A stretch of DNA of 64,000 nt from Streptomyces griseofuscus (GCF_014673495.1 NZ_CP051006.1:7997001-8061000); one strand, 5' to 3'; positions 44,940 through 54,067 are shown, counted from the stretch's first letter. The notes: generated by a model not told the origin, from the letters alone. Made by a program: numbers and translations.

Positions 44940-44997
44940 GGATCCGACCTCGAGGCGAGCTCGTCGGTCCCCGATAAACCACTCCGGGCACCTCTCC
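44899..44997 (-). tRNA. Class II tRNA-Ser-like gene with abnormal anticodon arm
   Basis: The 99-base minus-strand element has a 7-bp acceptor stem (GGAGAGG/CCTCTCC), G discriminator and encoded CCA. It also has a CCCG/CGGG D stem with GG in the loop, a 6-bp long variable arm (GGATCC/GGGTCC), and a perfect T arm (GCAGG/CCTGC with loop TTCAAAT). These features and G73 point to a serine-type tRNA. The anticodon arm is odd: CCGAC pairs with GTCGG but encloses 14 bases instead of 7. Inside is CTCGCCTCGA, which matches the 5' half of a tRNA-Ser(CGA) anticodon arm. It may be a damaged tRNA-Ser gene or an unusual tRNA-like RNA. No anticodon can be assigned safely. Confidence 0.72.
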
Positions 44998-45086
44998 TTG
45001 TTCCCGGTCCGGGGTGGTGCCCCGTTCCGTTCACAAGAAGAGGATGGCAGCGGCCCCTGACCGGGTGCTGATGTGTCCCTGACGCG

Positions 45087-46670
45087 TCAGGGACGGGCCC
45101 GAGGGCAGGAGATGTCCGCTGCGGGCAGCCGGCCGGTCGCGAGGTAGGCGTTCACCGCGTTGTCCACGCACGCGCTGCCGAAGATGCCGAAGACCGCGTG
45201 CTGGTCGGCGTCGTGCAGGGTTATCAGGCGGGAGCTGGGCCAGCCGCGGTGGACCGTCTCGGCGCCGGAGTAGAGGGTGCGCGGGTCGCCGGTGGCGTTC
45301 ACCAGCAGCGCCGGGAGGTCGGCGCGGATGGTGGTCGGCGCCTCACGCGGAGGAGCCCAGAACGCGCAGGCGTTGATGTTGTTCGTGACGGGAGCGAACA
45401 GCCGGTCCTCGGGGTCGGCCCGCCGCAGATCGCGCCAGTAGGACTCCGGATCGCGGGGCGCACTCCCGTCGGCGCACAGGATCGCCGTCTGCGCGCTGCC
45501 GTAGCCGGAGTCGTGTCCCGTCAGCAGGAACTGGAGCACGCCGGTCAGCCAGGGGGACGGGGACACCGGGCGCCCCTCGGCGGCGCGCCGCAGATCCCGC
45601 ACCCCCTGGGCGAAGTCGCCGAAGGCCGTGGGGTTGTCCTGGGAGAGGCCGTTGAAGATGACGGTGGGGACGATCCGGTCGTCCACCCGGTAGCCGCCCA
45701 CCCGCAGCGGAGCGCGCTCGGCGGCCGACTGGATCGCCTCCAGCGTCGCGAGGACCGCGCTCCTGGTACGGCCCAGTCCGTAGTCCTTGTCGCGGGCGGC
45801 GGTCCAGTCCGCCCAGTCGCTCAGGGCGTGCTTCCCGGCGGCTTCCGTGCCCCGCAGCAGCCGGGGACCGTAGCGGGCGGGGTCGATCACACCGTCGAGG
45901 ACCACCCGGTCGGTGCGACCGGGGAACATCGTGGTGTACACCTCGCCGAGGTAACTGCCGTACGAGTAGCCGAGATAGGAGATCCGGCGCTCGCCCAGCG
46001 CGGCCCGGACGACATCCATGTCGCGGGCGGTGTCGCGGGTGCTCGCGTACGGCACCAGGTCGCCCGCGCGGGTGCGGCAGCGACGGGCGAGATCGGCGGA
46101 GAAGGACGTCATGTGATCGAACTCGGCGCGGCCCTTGCCCGCGCCGCGGATCATGCTGCCGGTCGGCCATCCGCAGTCCAGCGCGGTGCTGCGGCCCACG
46201 AAGCGGGGATCCACCCCCACCACGTCGTACCGTCCGCCGGCGTCCTTCATCGCCTTGCGCACCCACGGCGGATCACCGATGGTCTGCCCGCCGGGGCCGC
46301 CGCTGTTGAGCACGAGCGCGCCGATGCGGTGCGCGGAGTCGGTGGCCCGGATCCGGGAGAGCGCGACGGTGATCGTACGTCCGTCGGGGTGTGTGTAGTC
46401 CAACGGCACGGTGACATCGGTGCATTGGGCGCCCGCCTGCGCCAGCTCCTTGCCGGTCTCGTCGTCCGGGCCGAGCAGACAACTCTTCCAGGTGAGGTGC
46501 TGGTGGTGGTAGCGGGCCAGGGGATCGGCGGGGGTCGCCGGGGCGGCGGGGGCGGCGCTCAGGGTGAGCGCCCCGGCCAGGCACAGCGCGGCCACCGGGC
46601 CGGTCCGTGCGATGAGCCCGCGTAAGCGGTGCCCGCGGCGCAGGTCGTCCGCGACGAGTGAGGCGGTCAT
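45087..46670 (-). CDS. Secreted tripeptidyl-aminopeptidase-type S33 hydrolase
   Basis: A 527-residue alpha/beta hydrolase of the Streptomyces Tap/Slp family. Residues 1-48 are a long signal peptide. LVLNSGGPGGQTI near residue 118 is the oxyanion region. The nucleophile is Ser in GYSYGSYLG near 228, and the late DPRTLYSGAE and DADQHAVFG segments carry the Asp and His. A C-terminal cap-closing domain follows with CVDNAVNAYLATGRLP, typical of the family. It trims N-terminal peptides from extracellular proteins. The ATG at 46670 overlaps the stop of the upstream beta-lactamase-fold gene by four bases, so the two secreted hydrolases are coupled. Confidence 0.92.
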   Translation of the reverse strand: MTASLVADDLRRGHRLRGLIARTGPVAALCLAGALTLSAAPAAPATPADPLARYHHQHLTWKSCLLGPDDETGKELAQAGAQCTDVTVPLDYTHPDGRTITVALSRIRATDSAHRIGALVLNSGGPGGQTIGDPPWVRKAMKDAGGRYDVVGVDPRFVGRSTALDCGWPTGSMIRGAGKGRAEFDHMTSFSADLARRCRTRAGDLVPYASTRDTARDMDVVRAALGERRISYLGYSYGSYLGEVYTTMFPGRTDRVVLDGVIDPARYGPRLLRGTEAAGKHALSDWADWTAARDKDYGLGRTRSAVLATLEAIQSAAERAPLRVGGYRVDDRIVPTVIFNGLSQDNPTAFGDFAQGVRDLRRAAEGRPVSPSPWLTGVLQFLLTGHDSGYGSAQTAILCADGSAPRDPESYWRDLRRADPEDRLFAPVTNNINACAFWAPPREAPTTIRADLPALLVNATGDPRTLYSGAETVHRGWPSSRLITLHDADQHAVFGIFGSACVDNAVNAYLATGRLPAADISCPRARP

Positions 46671-47872
46671 GCGGTTGTCCTTCCGTTGGGGGAGCCTTCG
46701 TCGCAGAAGGCCTTGTCCACGACGTCGAGGAAGTCCAGTTCGGCCTGGAGCGTCGCGGGTACCGCGTTCAGCGCCACGGCGACACTGCGCCCGCCCGGTC
46801 CCACGGCCACCAGCGCCCGGTGCCCGCCCGGCACCGTCCCGGCATGCCCCCACCAGGCGCCGCCGCAGGACAGCGGGGTCGTGATCAGACCGAGTCCGTA
46901 GCGCGCACCGGGCCAGAGCCGGTCGGGGTCGGCGGCCACCGTGCGCCGCATCTCCGCGAGTTGGGCCATGGGCAGCAGCCGCCCGCCGAACAGCGCGGTG
47001 GCGAACCGTGTCAGGTCCTCCGGCGTGGACACCAGGGCGCCGCCGACGTCCCCGAAGGTCATGTTCCAGTCGGTGCCGTCGGCCCGGTGGCCTGCGGCGT
47101 CCGTGAAGTAGCTCTGGGAATGGGGGCCTTGGATCCGGGGGTCGTCGCCGGGCCAGTAGGTGTCGCGCAGCCCGAGGGGCAGGATGACGCGCCGGGTGAT
47201 CTCCGACTCGGGTGAGTGGCCGGTGACCGCCTGGACGATCAGCCCGGCGACGACGTAGTTGGTGGTCGCGTAGTGCCAGGACTGTTCCGGACGCGGCAAC
47301 CGGATTGCGTCGGCGATGAGTTCACGTGGTTCGAAGTGGCGACGGCGCAGCGCCTCCGGGTTCGCCCACTCGGATGCTTCGAGGTAGTCGGGCAGACCGC
47401 TGGTGTGCTGGAGGAGCTGTCGGACGGTGATCCGGCGGCCGTCGTGGCCATGCCCCTGGATCAGGCCGGGCAGATAGCGCTCGACCGGGGCGTCCAGGGA
47501 CAGCCGGTGCTCGGCGGCGAGTTGCAGGACCACGGTGGCGGTGAACGTCTTGGTGATACTGCCGATCCGCAGCCGGTCCGTGGTGTTCGTACGGCGGCCG
47601 GTGCGCAGGTCGGCGACCCCGTCCGTGACGGCCCAGCGGGCGCAACCCGGCACCGCGGACCGCCCGTTGACGAGGACCGCGGCCCCGGGGATCCGGTCCT
47701 CGGTGACCAGCCGTTGCACCGACCGCCGTACCGCCTCGTGCGTGGCGCAGGGCCGGGACGCGGCCGGTGCCCGGGCGGCGGCCAGGGGCGCGGCGAGCAG
47801 GACCAGGGTGACGGCCCAGGCCACGAGCGCGGCACCTCTGCGAAGCGCGGGTGAAAGTAAAGGAATTGCCAT
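46667..47872 (-). CDS. Secreted serine beta-lactamase-fold hydrolase (R61-like)
   Basis: A 401-residue exported protein with an N-terminal signal/anchor (residues 1-38). The SxxK motif is GSITKTF near residue 104. The second motif, usually YSN, reads YAT in HYATTNYVVAG, and the third is HAG in GHAGTVPGG near residue 345. This matches class C-like DD-carboxypeptidases/esterases with the N of YxN replaced. It may act on D-alanyl peptides or esters outside the cell. The start at ATG 47872 has a poor ribosome binding site; GTG codons just upstream are possible. It is translated ahead of the Tap-type gene. Confidence 0.88.
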   Translation of the reverse strand: MAIPLLSPALRRGAALVAWAVTLVLLAAPLAAARAPAASRPCATHEAVRRSVQRLVTEDRIPGAAVLVNGRSAVPGCARWAVTDGVADLRTGRRTNTTDRLRIGSITKTFTATVVLQLAAEHRLSLDAPVERYLPGLIQGHGHDGRRITVRQLLQHTSGLPDYLEASEWANPEALRRRHFEPRELIADAIRLPRPEQSWHYATTNYVVAGLIVQAVTGHSPESEITRRVILPLGLRDTYWPGDDPRIQGPHSQSYFTDAAGHRADGTDWNMTFGDVGGALVSTPEDLTRFATALFGGRLLPMAQLAEMRRTVAADPDRLWPGARYGLGLITTPLSCGGAWWGHAGTVPGGHRALVAVGPGGRSVAVALNAVPATLQAELDFLDVVDKAFCDEGSPNGRTTA

Positions 47873-47984
47873 GCGCACCACGGTAGAGATCGCCCACGAC
47901 ACGATCACTCCTGCTGGCAGCCGGACCGGTACGGGGGCCAGCACCAGCCCGCGAGCGGGGGCGGACCGGAAGCCCCCCGGTCGG

Positions 47985-48914
47985 CTACCCCCCGACGAGT
48001 GGCTTGCCGTACACCGTGGAACTGCGCCGCACCGTCATCCCGATCCGCTCGTACAGCGCCAGCGCCCCCGTGTCCGAATGCGTCCACAGGACACAGCTCC
48101 GCCTGCCCTGGAGGTAGAAGGCGCGGAACGCCTCTCGCAGCAGCAGCCGCGCGATACCCCGGTTGCGCTGATCACGGCGCACCGCGACCCGCTCCACGTA
48201 CCCCTCGCCGCCGTCCAGGTCCCCCGTGTCCAGCGACAGCACCGCGCCGACCAGCCGATCACCCTCGAAGGCGAGCGGCGACGCCCACGGGGCGAACGTC
48301 GTCCGACCGACCGTGAGCCGAGCCCACTCGGCGTACGGCTTGCGCCGCTGCTGCCACTCGTCGAACGCGTCCTCGGTGAGCCGGTACACGGCCTCCTCGT
48401 CGCCCGCGCGAAACGCCCGCACCGTGATCCCCGCGGGCGGCTCCGGAACCACCGGTTCGCCGGGCAGCGGCATCTCCAGCAGCCACTCGGTGACCATCCT
48501 GACGTACCCGGCGGAGCGCAGCAGTGCCGCGGCCGCGAGATCGCTGTCGGAGATCGTCTGGGCCAGCCGGTCGCCGCCCAGCTCCCGGGCCCGCGCCTCG
48601 GACCAGGCGAGCAGGGCGGTTCCCAGCCCCCGCCCCAGGTGCCCGGGATGCACCTGGACGGTGGCCCGCCGCCCCCGTACCCAGGCCCAGGCGGCCGGGT
48701 CCCCTGCGGGACCGGTGACCAGCACCGTGTCGCACGCCGCGGCGTCCCCTGTCATGCCGAGATCGGCCGCGATGCGATCGGCGTCGGTCGTGGCCAGGCC
48801 GTGCAGCGCGCGCTCGCCCGCGCCGACCAGGTGGTGCACGGCATCGGTGTCGGCGGTGGTGGCGGGGCGGACTCGATAGCCGGCCGGCCATGCTCCCGCG
48901 GAAGGATCAGCCAT
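47985..48914 (-). CDS. Tandem-GNAT acetyltransferase
   Basis: A 309-residue protein with two GNAT domains. The N-terminal domain (about 12-150) has the acetyl-CoA loop PGHLGRGLGTALL. The C-terminal domain (about 165-300) has RRDQRNRGIARLLLREAF with GALALYERIGM after it. This architecture is like MshD, the mycothiol synthase, but the family-specific mycothiol residues cannot be confirmed here. In such proteins usually one domain is active; here both loops look intact. AGGG lies 7 bases before the ATG at 48914. Confidence 0.88.
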   Translation of the reverse strand: MADPSAGAWPAGYRVRPATTADTDAVHHLVGAGERALHGLATTDADRIAADLGMTGDAAACDTVLVTGPAGDPAAWAWVRGRRATVQVHPGHLGRGLGTALLAWSEARARELGGDRLAQTISDSDLAAAALLRSAGYVRMVTEWLLEMPLPGEPVVPEPPAGITVRAFRAGDEEAVYRLTEDAFDEWQQRRKPYAEWARLTVGRTTFAPWASPLAFEGDRLVGAVLSLDTGDLDGGEGYVERVAVRRDQRNRGIARLLLREAFRAFYLQGRRSCVLWTHSDTGALALYERIGMTVRRSSTVYGKPLVGG

Positions 48915-48957
48915 GGAGGAACCCTGCACCGGGGCACCCCACCGGAAACAGGGAGAA

Positions 48958-48991
48958 GGCCCCCGGTCGGCACTGACGCCGGCCGGGGGCC
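48958..48991 (-). terminator. Terminator hairpin of the ABC/phosphoesterase operon
   Basis: Arms GGCCCCCGGTCGGC and GCCGGCCGGGGGCC pair over 14 positions (one G-U) around a 6-base loop. They lie 23 bases beyond the stop of the propeller/phosphoesterase gene. Confidence 0.8.
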
Positions 48992-49013
48992 TCTCCATAC
49001 CCGGTCGGGTGCG

Positions 49014-51770
49014 TCAGCCGTCGTTCTCCGGCGACGGGATGTACGCGCCCGGGACGTCGTTCGGCGCGTACAGCTTCTTCTCACCGGGGTACGGCTTGGC
49101 CCAGTTGTGGGTCTGGTACCACGTGTAGTGGTTCATCTGGGCCGGGTTGGCGTAGTCGGGAACCGCGTTCGGCCCGGTCAGCCGCTGCTTGGACTTCCAG
49201 CTGTCCCACTGCGCCGCGAGCGGCTTCTCGGCCGCCGGGACCTTCGTGGCGGGCACCGCGGCGGCCTTCGGGTCCTGCGGCGCCGGGGTGTCCACACCGC
49301 AGGACGGCGGGGTGCTCAGACCGTCGGTCAGTGAGGTCCGGTTGGGCAGCGCGGTGAACGGCGTGTAGTCCGGGTGACCGGTGAACGCCCTGGTCATCGG
49401 GGTGGCCGCGCTGTCCTTCTGGTTCATCGGGTGGATCCCGAGGATCTGCTCGATGGTGCGGATCACCGTGATCTGCGAGTAGTAGTGGCTGTCGACCTTG
49501 CCGTGCTGCGACCAGGGGCTGATGATCTGGATCGGGGCGCGGTGGCCGTCGACGTGGTCGAGACCCGCCTGGGAGTCGTCCTCGACGACGAAGATCGCCG
49601 AGTCCTTCCAATACTTGCTGTGCGAGATCTCGTCCACGATCCTGCCGGTGGCGAGGTCGTTGTCCGCGACCTGCGCGCTCGCGCTCGCCGGACCACCGGT
49701 GTGGTCGCTGGAGAGCCAGAACATGTTCAGGTTGGCCGGACCGTTCTTCTCGAAGTCCTGCTTCCAGACCTGCTCCCGGTAGACGTCCGGCACGCTGGTG
49801 TCGAACTTCGCGAAGCCGTGCACCGACACGTCGTTCAGGGACGGGATCGGCGAGGACGAGTTCAGCGTGTAGGCGGAGCCCTGACCCGTCGCGTCCATGT
49901 TCTTGGCGTCGCAGTACAGGTTCTGCCAGCTGGAGCCCGACGGCTTGGTCAGGAACTGCTGGAACTCGCCGAAGTCCCGCACCGACTTGCCCGCCGCCTG
50001 CGCACCGGTCCACAGGAACCCGGACTTCTGGTGGCCGAGGGCGTCGTCCTCGGTGTCGTAACTGCGCGCGTACTCACCGGCGGAGGACTCGGTGTACTCC
50101 GGATTGTCCGCCTGCATCAGCCAGTTGTGGCCCTCGGCGGAGTTGGTGCCGATGTCGTACGTGTTGTCGTACAGGCCGAACTGCGAGGCCATCGCATGCT
50201 GGTTGGGCGTGACGTTCTCGCCGAACTCCGTCAGCGACGGGTCGCCGTTGCCCTCGGGCATGTCGCCGAGCACCTGGTCGTAGGTGCGGTTCTCCTTGAC
50301 GATCAGGAAGACGTGCTTGATCGTCGACGGGTCGCCGAGGCGCGCCGGGACCGGCACCGGCCGGCCCTTGTCCTTCCCCTTGGCGAACTTCACCGAGCCG
50401 GCGGTCCAGCCGTTCTGCCGGAACACCTTGGACGTCTGGGCCCGGATCACGCTGTCGTCGGGCAGTGTGAAGCGCTGCACGCTCGACGTGGTGTCGTGGG
50501 TGCCGTGCCCGGCGCTGGTGGTGGGCCGCAGCGCGTCGATGCCGCGGGTGTTGGAGACCACCACCTGCCGGCCGACGCTCGCGATCTCCGAGGGGAAGTA
50601 GTCCGTCGGCAGCAGACCGACGTAACTCACCGGCTCCAGCGGGCTGTTGTAGCGGTAGACGGCGACCGCGTTCGCCCGGCCGAGCGTCACCAGCAGATGC
50701 CCGTCGTCGGTGAGGGTCACCGCGTCGGGCTCATAGCCCACCGACGCCTCCGGCCACGGCTGGGTGGAGATCGTCTGGACGACCTTGTCCTTGGCCGTGT
50801 CGATGACCGACACGTCGTTGCTCGCCGTGTCGGTGACGAACAGCGCGCCCTCCTTGGCGTACAGGGCGGTCGGATGCAGCCCGACGTCGATGCTGCTCGC
50901 GGCGTCGGCCGGGTGCGCCAGGTCGATGACGCTGACCGTGCCGGTGGTGGTGGCGCCGGTCTCCGGGTCGGCCGGCACCTGGGTGCCGTACGAGTTGATG
51001 GTCGTGTCGCCCGGCTTCGCCGGGCGGCCGCCCTCGTTGCTCACGTACAGCTTGTCGCCGACCTGCACCAGGCCGCGCGGGGCGTTGCCGACGGCCCAGC
51101 TCTGCTTGATGCTCCCGGTCGCCGTGTCGATGGCGACCACCCGGTTCTGGCCGTTGACCGCCGAGTACACGGTGGAGCCGTCGGCCGAGAACACCGTGGC
51201 GCCCACCAGCGCGTGCTTGGCGCCGTCCGCCGGGACGGTGATGTACGTCGGGTCGGCGACCGTGCCGTCCGCGTTCACGGTGAAGCGGGTGTAGCCGTTG
51301 GTCTGGCCGAGCCACAGCTGCTTGCCGTCGGGGGAGTAGGTGGGGCCCTCCTGGCCGACGTCGTTGCCCTTGATGCGCGGGCTGGAGGAGGCGGCGTTGC
51401 CGACGACCTGCTGCACCTTCCAGCCGTTCAGGTCCACGACGGCCAGCGCGGCGTTGCCGTCGGTGACGGAGGCGGCCAGGTGGGTGCCGTCGGGGCTGAC
51501 GGTGGACGACATGATCTTGCCGTTGTTCACGACCAGATGCTCGCCGTACGGCGCGAGGTACTGGTCGCTGGAGATGACCTGGCCGTTGTGGGTGGTCTGG
51601 CCGACCTGCTCGGTGCCGAACTGGTGGGTCTGAGCGAAAGCGGCACCGGCGGCGACGAGTGCGAGCGCGGAGGTCCCAGCGGTCACCAGTGGTATCCGGC
51701 GGCCGAAGCGTCTGGACAGAAAGCCCGAACGCTCCTTCTGGACACGCCTGCGGTGGCGTGTTACCTGCAT
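49014..51770 (-). CDS. Secreted YncE-like beta-propeller fused to phosphoesterase
   Basis: A 918-residue exported protein. A twin-arginine-like basic N-terminus (SRRFGRRIPL) with a hydrophobic stretch ending AAFAQ forms the signal. Residues about 60-460 are seven YncE/NHL-type blades (for example TYSPDGKQLWLGQ, VFSADGSTVYSAV, LFVTDTASNDVSVID). Residues about 495-800 are an alkaline-phosphatase-superfamily phosphoesterase: HVFLIVKENRTYDQVLGD supplies the nucleophile region, and VDGHRAPIQIISP plus HYYSQITVIRTIEQILG the later metal and substrate region. The C-terminus is Pro- and Lys-rich. It is last in an operon with an ABC-2-like transporter, 3 bases after the permease gene. The substrate (phospholipid, teichoic or nucleotide phosphodiester) is unknown. 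Confidence 0.9.
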   Translation of the reverse strand: MQVTRHRRRVQKERSGFLSRRFGRRIPLVTAGTSALALVAAGAAFAQTHQFGTEQVGQTTHNGQVISSDQYLAPYGEHLVVNNGKIMSSTVSPDGTHLAASVTDGNAALAVVDLNGWKVQQVVGNAASSSPRIKGNDVGQEGPTYSPDGKQLWLGQTNGYTRFTVNADGTVADPTYITVPADGAKHALVGATVFSADGSTVYSAVNGQNRVVAIDTATGSIKQSWAVGNAPRGLVQVGDKLYVSNEGGRPAKPGDTTINSYGTQVPADPETGATTTGTVSVIDLAHPADAASSIDVGLHPTALYAKEGALFVTDTASNDVSVIDTAKDKVVQTISTQPWPEASVGYEPDAVTLTDDGHLLVTLGRANAVAVYRYNSPLEPVSYVGLLPTDYFPSEIASVGRQVVVSNTRGIDALRPTTSAGHGTHDTTSSVQRFTLPDDSVIRAQTSKVFRQNGWTAGSVKFAKGKDKGRPVPVPARLGDPSTIKHVFLIVKENRTYDQVLGDMPEGNGDPSLTEFGENVTPNQHAMASQFGLYDNTYDIGTNSAEGHNWLMQADNPEYTESSAGEYARSYDTEDDALGHQKSGFLWTGAQAAGKSVRDFGEFQQFLTKPSGSSWQNLYCDAKNMDATGQGSAYTLNSSSPIPSLNDVSVHGFAKFDTSVPDVYREQVWKQDFEKNGPANLNMFWLSSDHTGGPASASAQVADNDLATGRIVDEISHSKYWKDSAIFVVEDDSQAGLDHVDGHRAPIQIISPWSQHGKVDSHYYSQITVIRTIEQILGIHPMNQKDSAATPMTRAFTGHPDYTPFTALPNRTSLTDGLSTPPSCGVDTPAPQDPKAAAVPATKVPAAEKPLAAQWDSWKSKQRLTGPNAVPDYANPAQMNHYTWYQTHNWAKPYPGEKKLYAPNDVPGAYIPSPENDG

Positions 51771-51773
51771 GGG

Positions 51774-53129
51774 TTATCCCTTCGAGGTGGGAAGCAGCTC
51801 GACGTTGCCGTCGAACTGCCACAGCGGGTTCGGCGCGTCCCCCTCGGGGGTGCGCACCAGGAAGTAGCCGTTCACTTCCTTCGGGCCGTCGCCGTCGGCG
51901 ACGAACCGCCCGTCCGAGGTGACGTCGAGCTGGTAGACGGCCGTACCCGTGGCCTCGACGCCGGGCAGATGCCAGGACACGACACAGCGCCAGTCGTTGC
52001 CCGGCCCCTGGGCGGCGACACGGTCGCTGCCCTTGTCGCACGCCGCCGTGGCCCTCAACTGCGCCTCGGTGACGGCCGGTCGATGGAGCTGCTCGGTCTG
52101 CATCCGGTACAGATGGGCGAAGGCGGTGGCGAGCGAGCGCTGGACCTTGTCCTGCTCGATGCCGGAGCCCGACACACCGGTCGCCGGTGCGATCACGGCG
52201 GCCGAGACGGCGAGCAGCCCCGCGAGCGGCAGGAGTCCCGCCGTGACCGCGCGCCTGCCCGAACCGTCGTAGCCCAGATCGGTGAAGTCGCGCCGCAGGA
52301 ACAGCACATAGGCCAGCACGGTCGCGGTGAGGGCCCAGGCGAGGCTCACCGCGACGCCGATGAGCAGCGGGCCGACCTGCCCCGGGTCGGTGAACAGGCC
52401 GTTCCAGGCGATGAAGGCGTACCCGGGCAGCGCGAGGCGTACGACGAGGGGCAGCGGCAGCATCTGGGCGAGCTGCATCGCGAGCGCCACGACCGCGGGC
52501 AGCAGCAGCCCCATGGGGGAGCGGCCCAGGGTCACGGAGCCGAGCAGCCCGATCCCGGCGAGCGCCAGCGTCGGGGCGAGCACCGCGACCCAGGCCAGCA
52601 GGACCTTGACGGCGGCGTCCGAGGGCGCGAGCAGATGGCCGTCGAGACCGGCCAGCGGCTGGTTGCCGACCGCCAGCAGCCCGCCGACCGCGCCGGAGAC
52701 GGCCAGCCCGGCCATGAGCAGCAGGATGACGGTCAGGCTCGCCAGGGTCTTCGCCACGAAGATGCGCCGGGCCGACCGTACGACCACGAGCAGATGCCGC
52801 CAGGTGCCCAGCCGGTCCTCGGCGGCGAACACATCACCGGCGACCACCGACGTCAGCAGCGGCAGCGCCCAGGTGCCCGCGAATCCGAGCACCACCAGCG
52901 GTCCGGCCCAGCCGGTGGCGTGCATCCAGCGCCCGAACAGGGTGTCGGAGGGCAGGGTGCTCTGCACACTCACCCCGGCGACGAACAGCGCCGGCACGAT
53001 CCAGCAGGCGAGCACCAGCAGCCGGATCCGCCACTGCGACACCAGCTTGACCAGCTCGAAGCGGTAGGCGCGCGGCACGGAGACCGGACGGGCGGGGGCG
53101 ACGCGCTCCGCCGCCAGGGTCGCGGTCAT
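51774..53129 (-). CDS. ABC-2-type permease with extracytoplasmic C-terminal domain
   Basis: A 451-residue membrane protein. About eight to ten helices occupy residues 35-320, including FAGTWALPLLTSVVAGDVFAAEDRLGTWR (spread over 80-108), a typical ABC-2 segment. Residues about 325-451 form a soluble domain after the last helix, with cysteines in AACDKGSD and DWRCVVSWH. It looks like a strand-rich cystatin/NTF2-sized fold that faces outward. Its ATG overlaps the ATPase stop by four bases. It should partner that ATPase, and its soluble domain may contact the secreted phosphoesterase made by the next gene; this contact is inferred. Confidence 0.85.
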   Translation of the reverse strand: MTATLAAERVAPARPVSVPRAYRFELVKLVSQWRIRLLVLACWIVPALFVAGVSVQSTLPSDTLFGRWMHATGWAGPLVVLGFAGTWALPLLTSVVAGDVFAAEDRLGTWRHLLVVVRSARRIFVAKTLASLTVILLLMAGLAVSGAVGGLLAVGNQPLAGLDGHLLAPSDAAVKVLLAWVAVLAPTLALAGIGLLGSVTLGRSPMGLLLPAVVALAMQLAQMLPLPLVVRLALPGYAFIAWNGLFTDPGQVGPLLIGVAVSLAWALTATVLAYVLFLRRDFTDLGYDGSGRRAVTAGLLPLAGLLAVSAAVIAPATGVSGSGIEQDKVQRSLATAFAHLYRMQTEQLHRPAVTEAQLRATAACDKGSDRVAAQGPGNDWRCVVSWHLPGVEATGTAVYQLDVTSDGRFVADGDGPKEVNGYFLVRTPEGDAPNPLWQFDGNVELLPTSKG

Positions 53130-54067
53130 CGGCCGGCCTCCTGCTGTTCGGTGAGCGCGAGGAACGCGGCCTCCAACGGGGAGACCACGGGCGCCAGTTC
53201 ACGCACCGCGATCTGTGACCGCACCACCTGGGACACGAGTCGATCGAGCGCGGGCACCGACGCCCGTACGACGAGCACCTCGTCGCCGTGGCGCGTCCCG
53301 CCGTCCTCGACGACCCGGACGTCCTCCGCCTCGGCCGCCAGCCGGCGTGCGGCGGCGGGGTCGGAGGTGAGCAACCGGTACTCCAACTCCCGGTTCTCGG
53401 CGGCCAGTTTGGCGAGCGGGCCGGAGAAGACGACCCGTCCGGTGGCGAGGATGGTCACCTCGGAACACAGCGCCTCGACGTCGTCCATCCGGTGGCTGGA
53501 GAGCACCACACTCGTGCCGTCCGCCGCGAGCCGGTTCAGGACACGGTGCACCTGCCGCTTGCCCGAGGGGTCGAGGCCGTTGGAGGGCTCGTCCAAGACG
53601 AGCAGGCGGGGCCGGGTGAGCAGGGCGGCGGCGAGCCCGAGCCGCTGCCGCATGCCGAGCGAGAAGCCGCGCACCCGGTCGTCCGCCACATCGCGCAGAC
53701 CGACCTCGGTGAGCACTTCCCCGATCCCCGCCGTACGCGCGTCGCGCCCGCGCAGCGAGACCAGCGCGGTCAGGTTCTGCCGGGCGGTCAACGACGGGTA
53801 CAGGCCCGGCCCGTCGACAAAACCGGCCACTCCGTCAACGGCCGAAAGACCGCGCCCGACCGGCACGCCGAGGACCTCCAGAGTGCCCGCGTCGGCGACG
53901 GCGAGCCCCAGCAACAGGCCGAGCAGCGTTGTCTTCCCGGCTCCGTTCGGCCCGACCAGGCCATGGATCTGACCCTGGGTCACATCCAGGTCGACACCGT
54001 CGAGCGCGACCACATCACCGAAGCACTTCGTGATCCCGCGCGCCCGCACCGCGAGCACTGCGTCCAT
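53126..54067 (-). CDS. ABC transporter ATPase (ABC-2 type)
   Basis: A 313-residue nucleotide-binding protein. Walker A is VGPNGAGKTTL near residue 39, the signature GFSLGMRQRLGLAAAL near 135, Walker B LLVLDEPSNGLDP near 155, and the switch His SSHRMDDVE near 188. The C-terminal 90 residues are a family-typical regulatory region. It is the first gene of the three-gene operon leading to the permease and the secreted phosphoesterase. GAAGGAGG-type sequence is present just before the ATG. Confidence 0.92.
   Translation of the reverse strand: MDAVLAVRARGITKCFGDVVALDGVDLDVTQGQIHGLVGPNGAGKTTLLGLLLGLAVADAGTLEVLGVPVGRGLSAVDGVAGFVDGPGLYPSLTARQNLTALVSLRGRDARTAGIGEVLTEVGLRDVADDRVRGFSLGMRQRLGLAAALLTRPRLLVLDEPSNGLDPSGKRQVHRVLNRLAADGTSVVLSSHRMDDVEALCSEVTILATGRVVFSGPLAKLAAENRELEYRLLTSDPAAARRLAAEAEDVRVVEDGGTRHGDEVLVVRASVPALDRLVSQVVRSQIAVRELAPVVSPLEAAFLALTEQQEAGR

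Noticed and set aside
44899..44997. Selenocysteine tRNA
   Set aside because: Acceptor stem is 7 bp, not 8, there is no UCA anticodon, and the D stem has 4 bp.
49374..53972. A 1532-codon plus-strand open frame
   Set aside because: It is antisense to the phosphoesterase and ABC genes, rich in Arg/Gly/His, with no domain. It exists because high third-position GC removes stops from the opposite strand.
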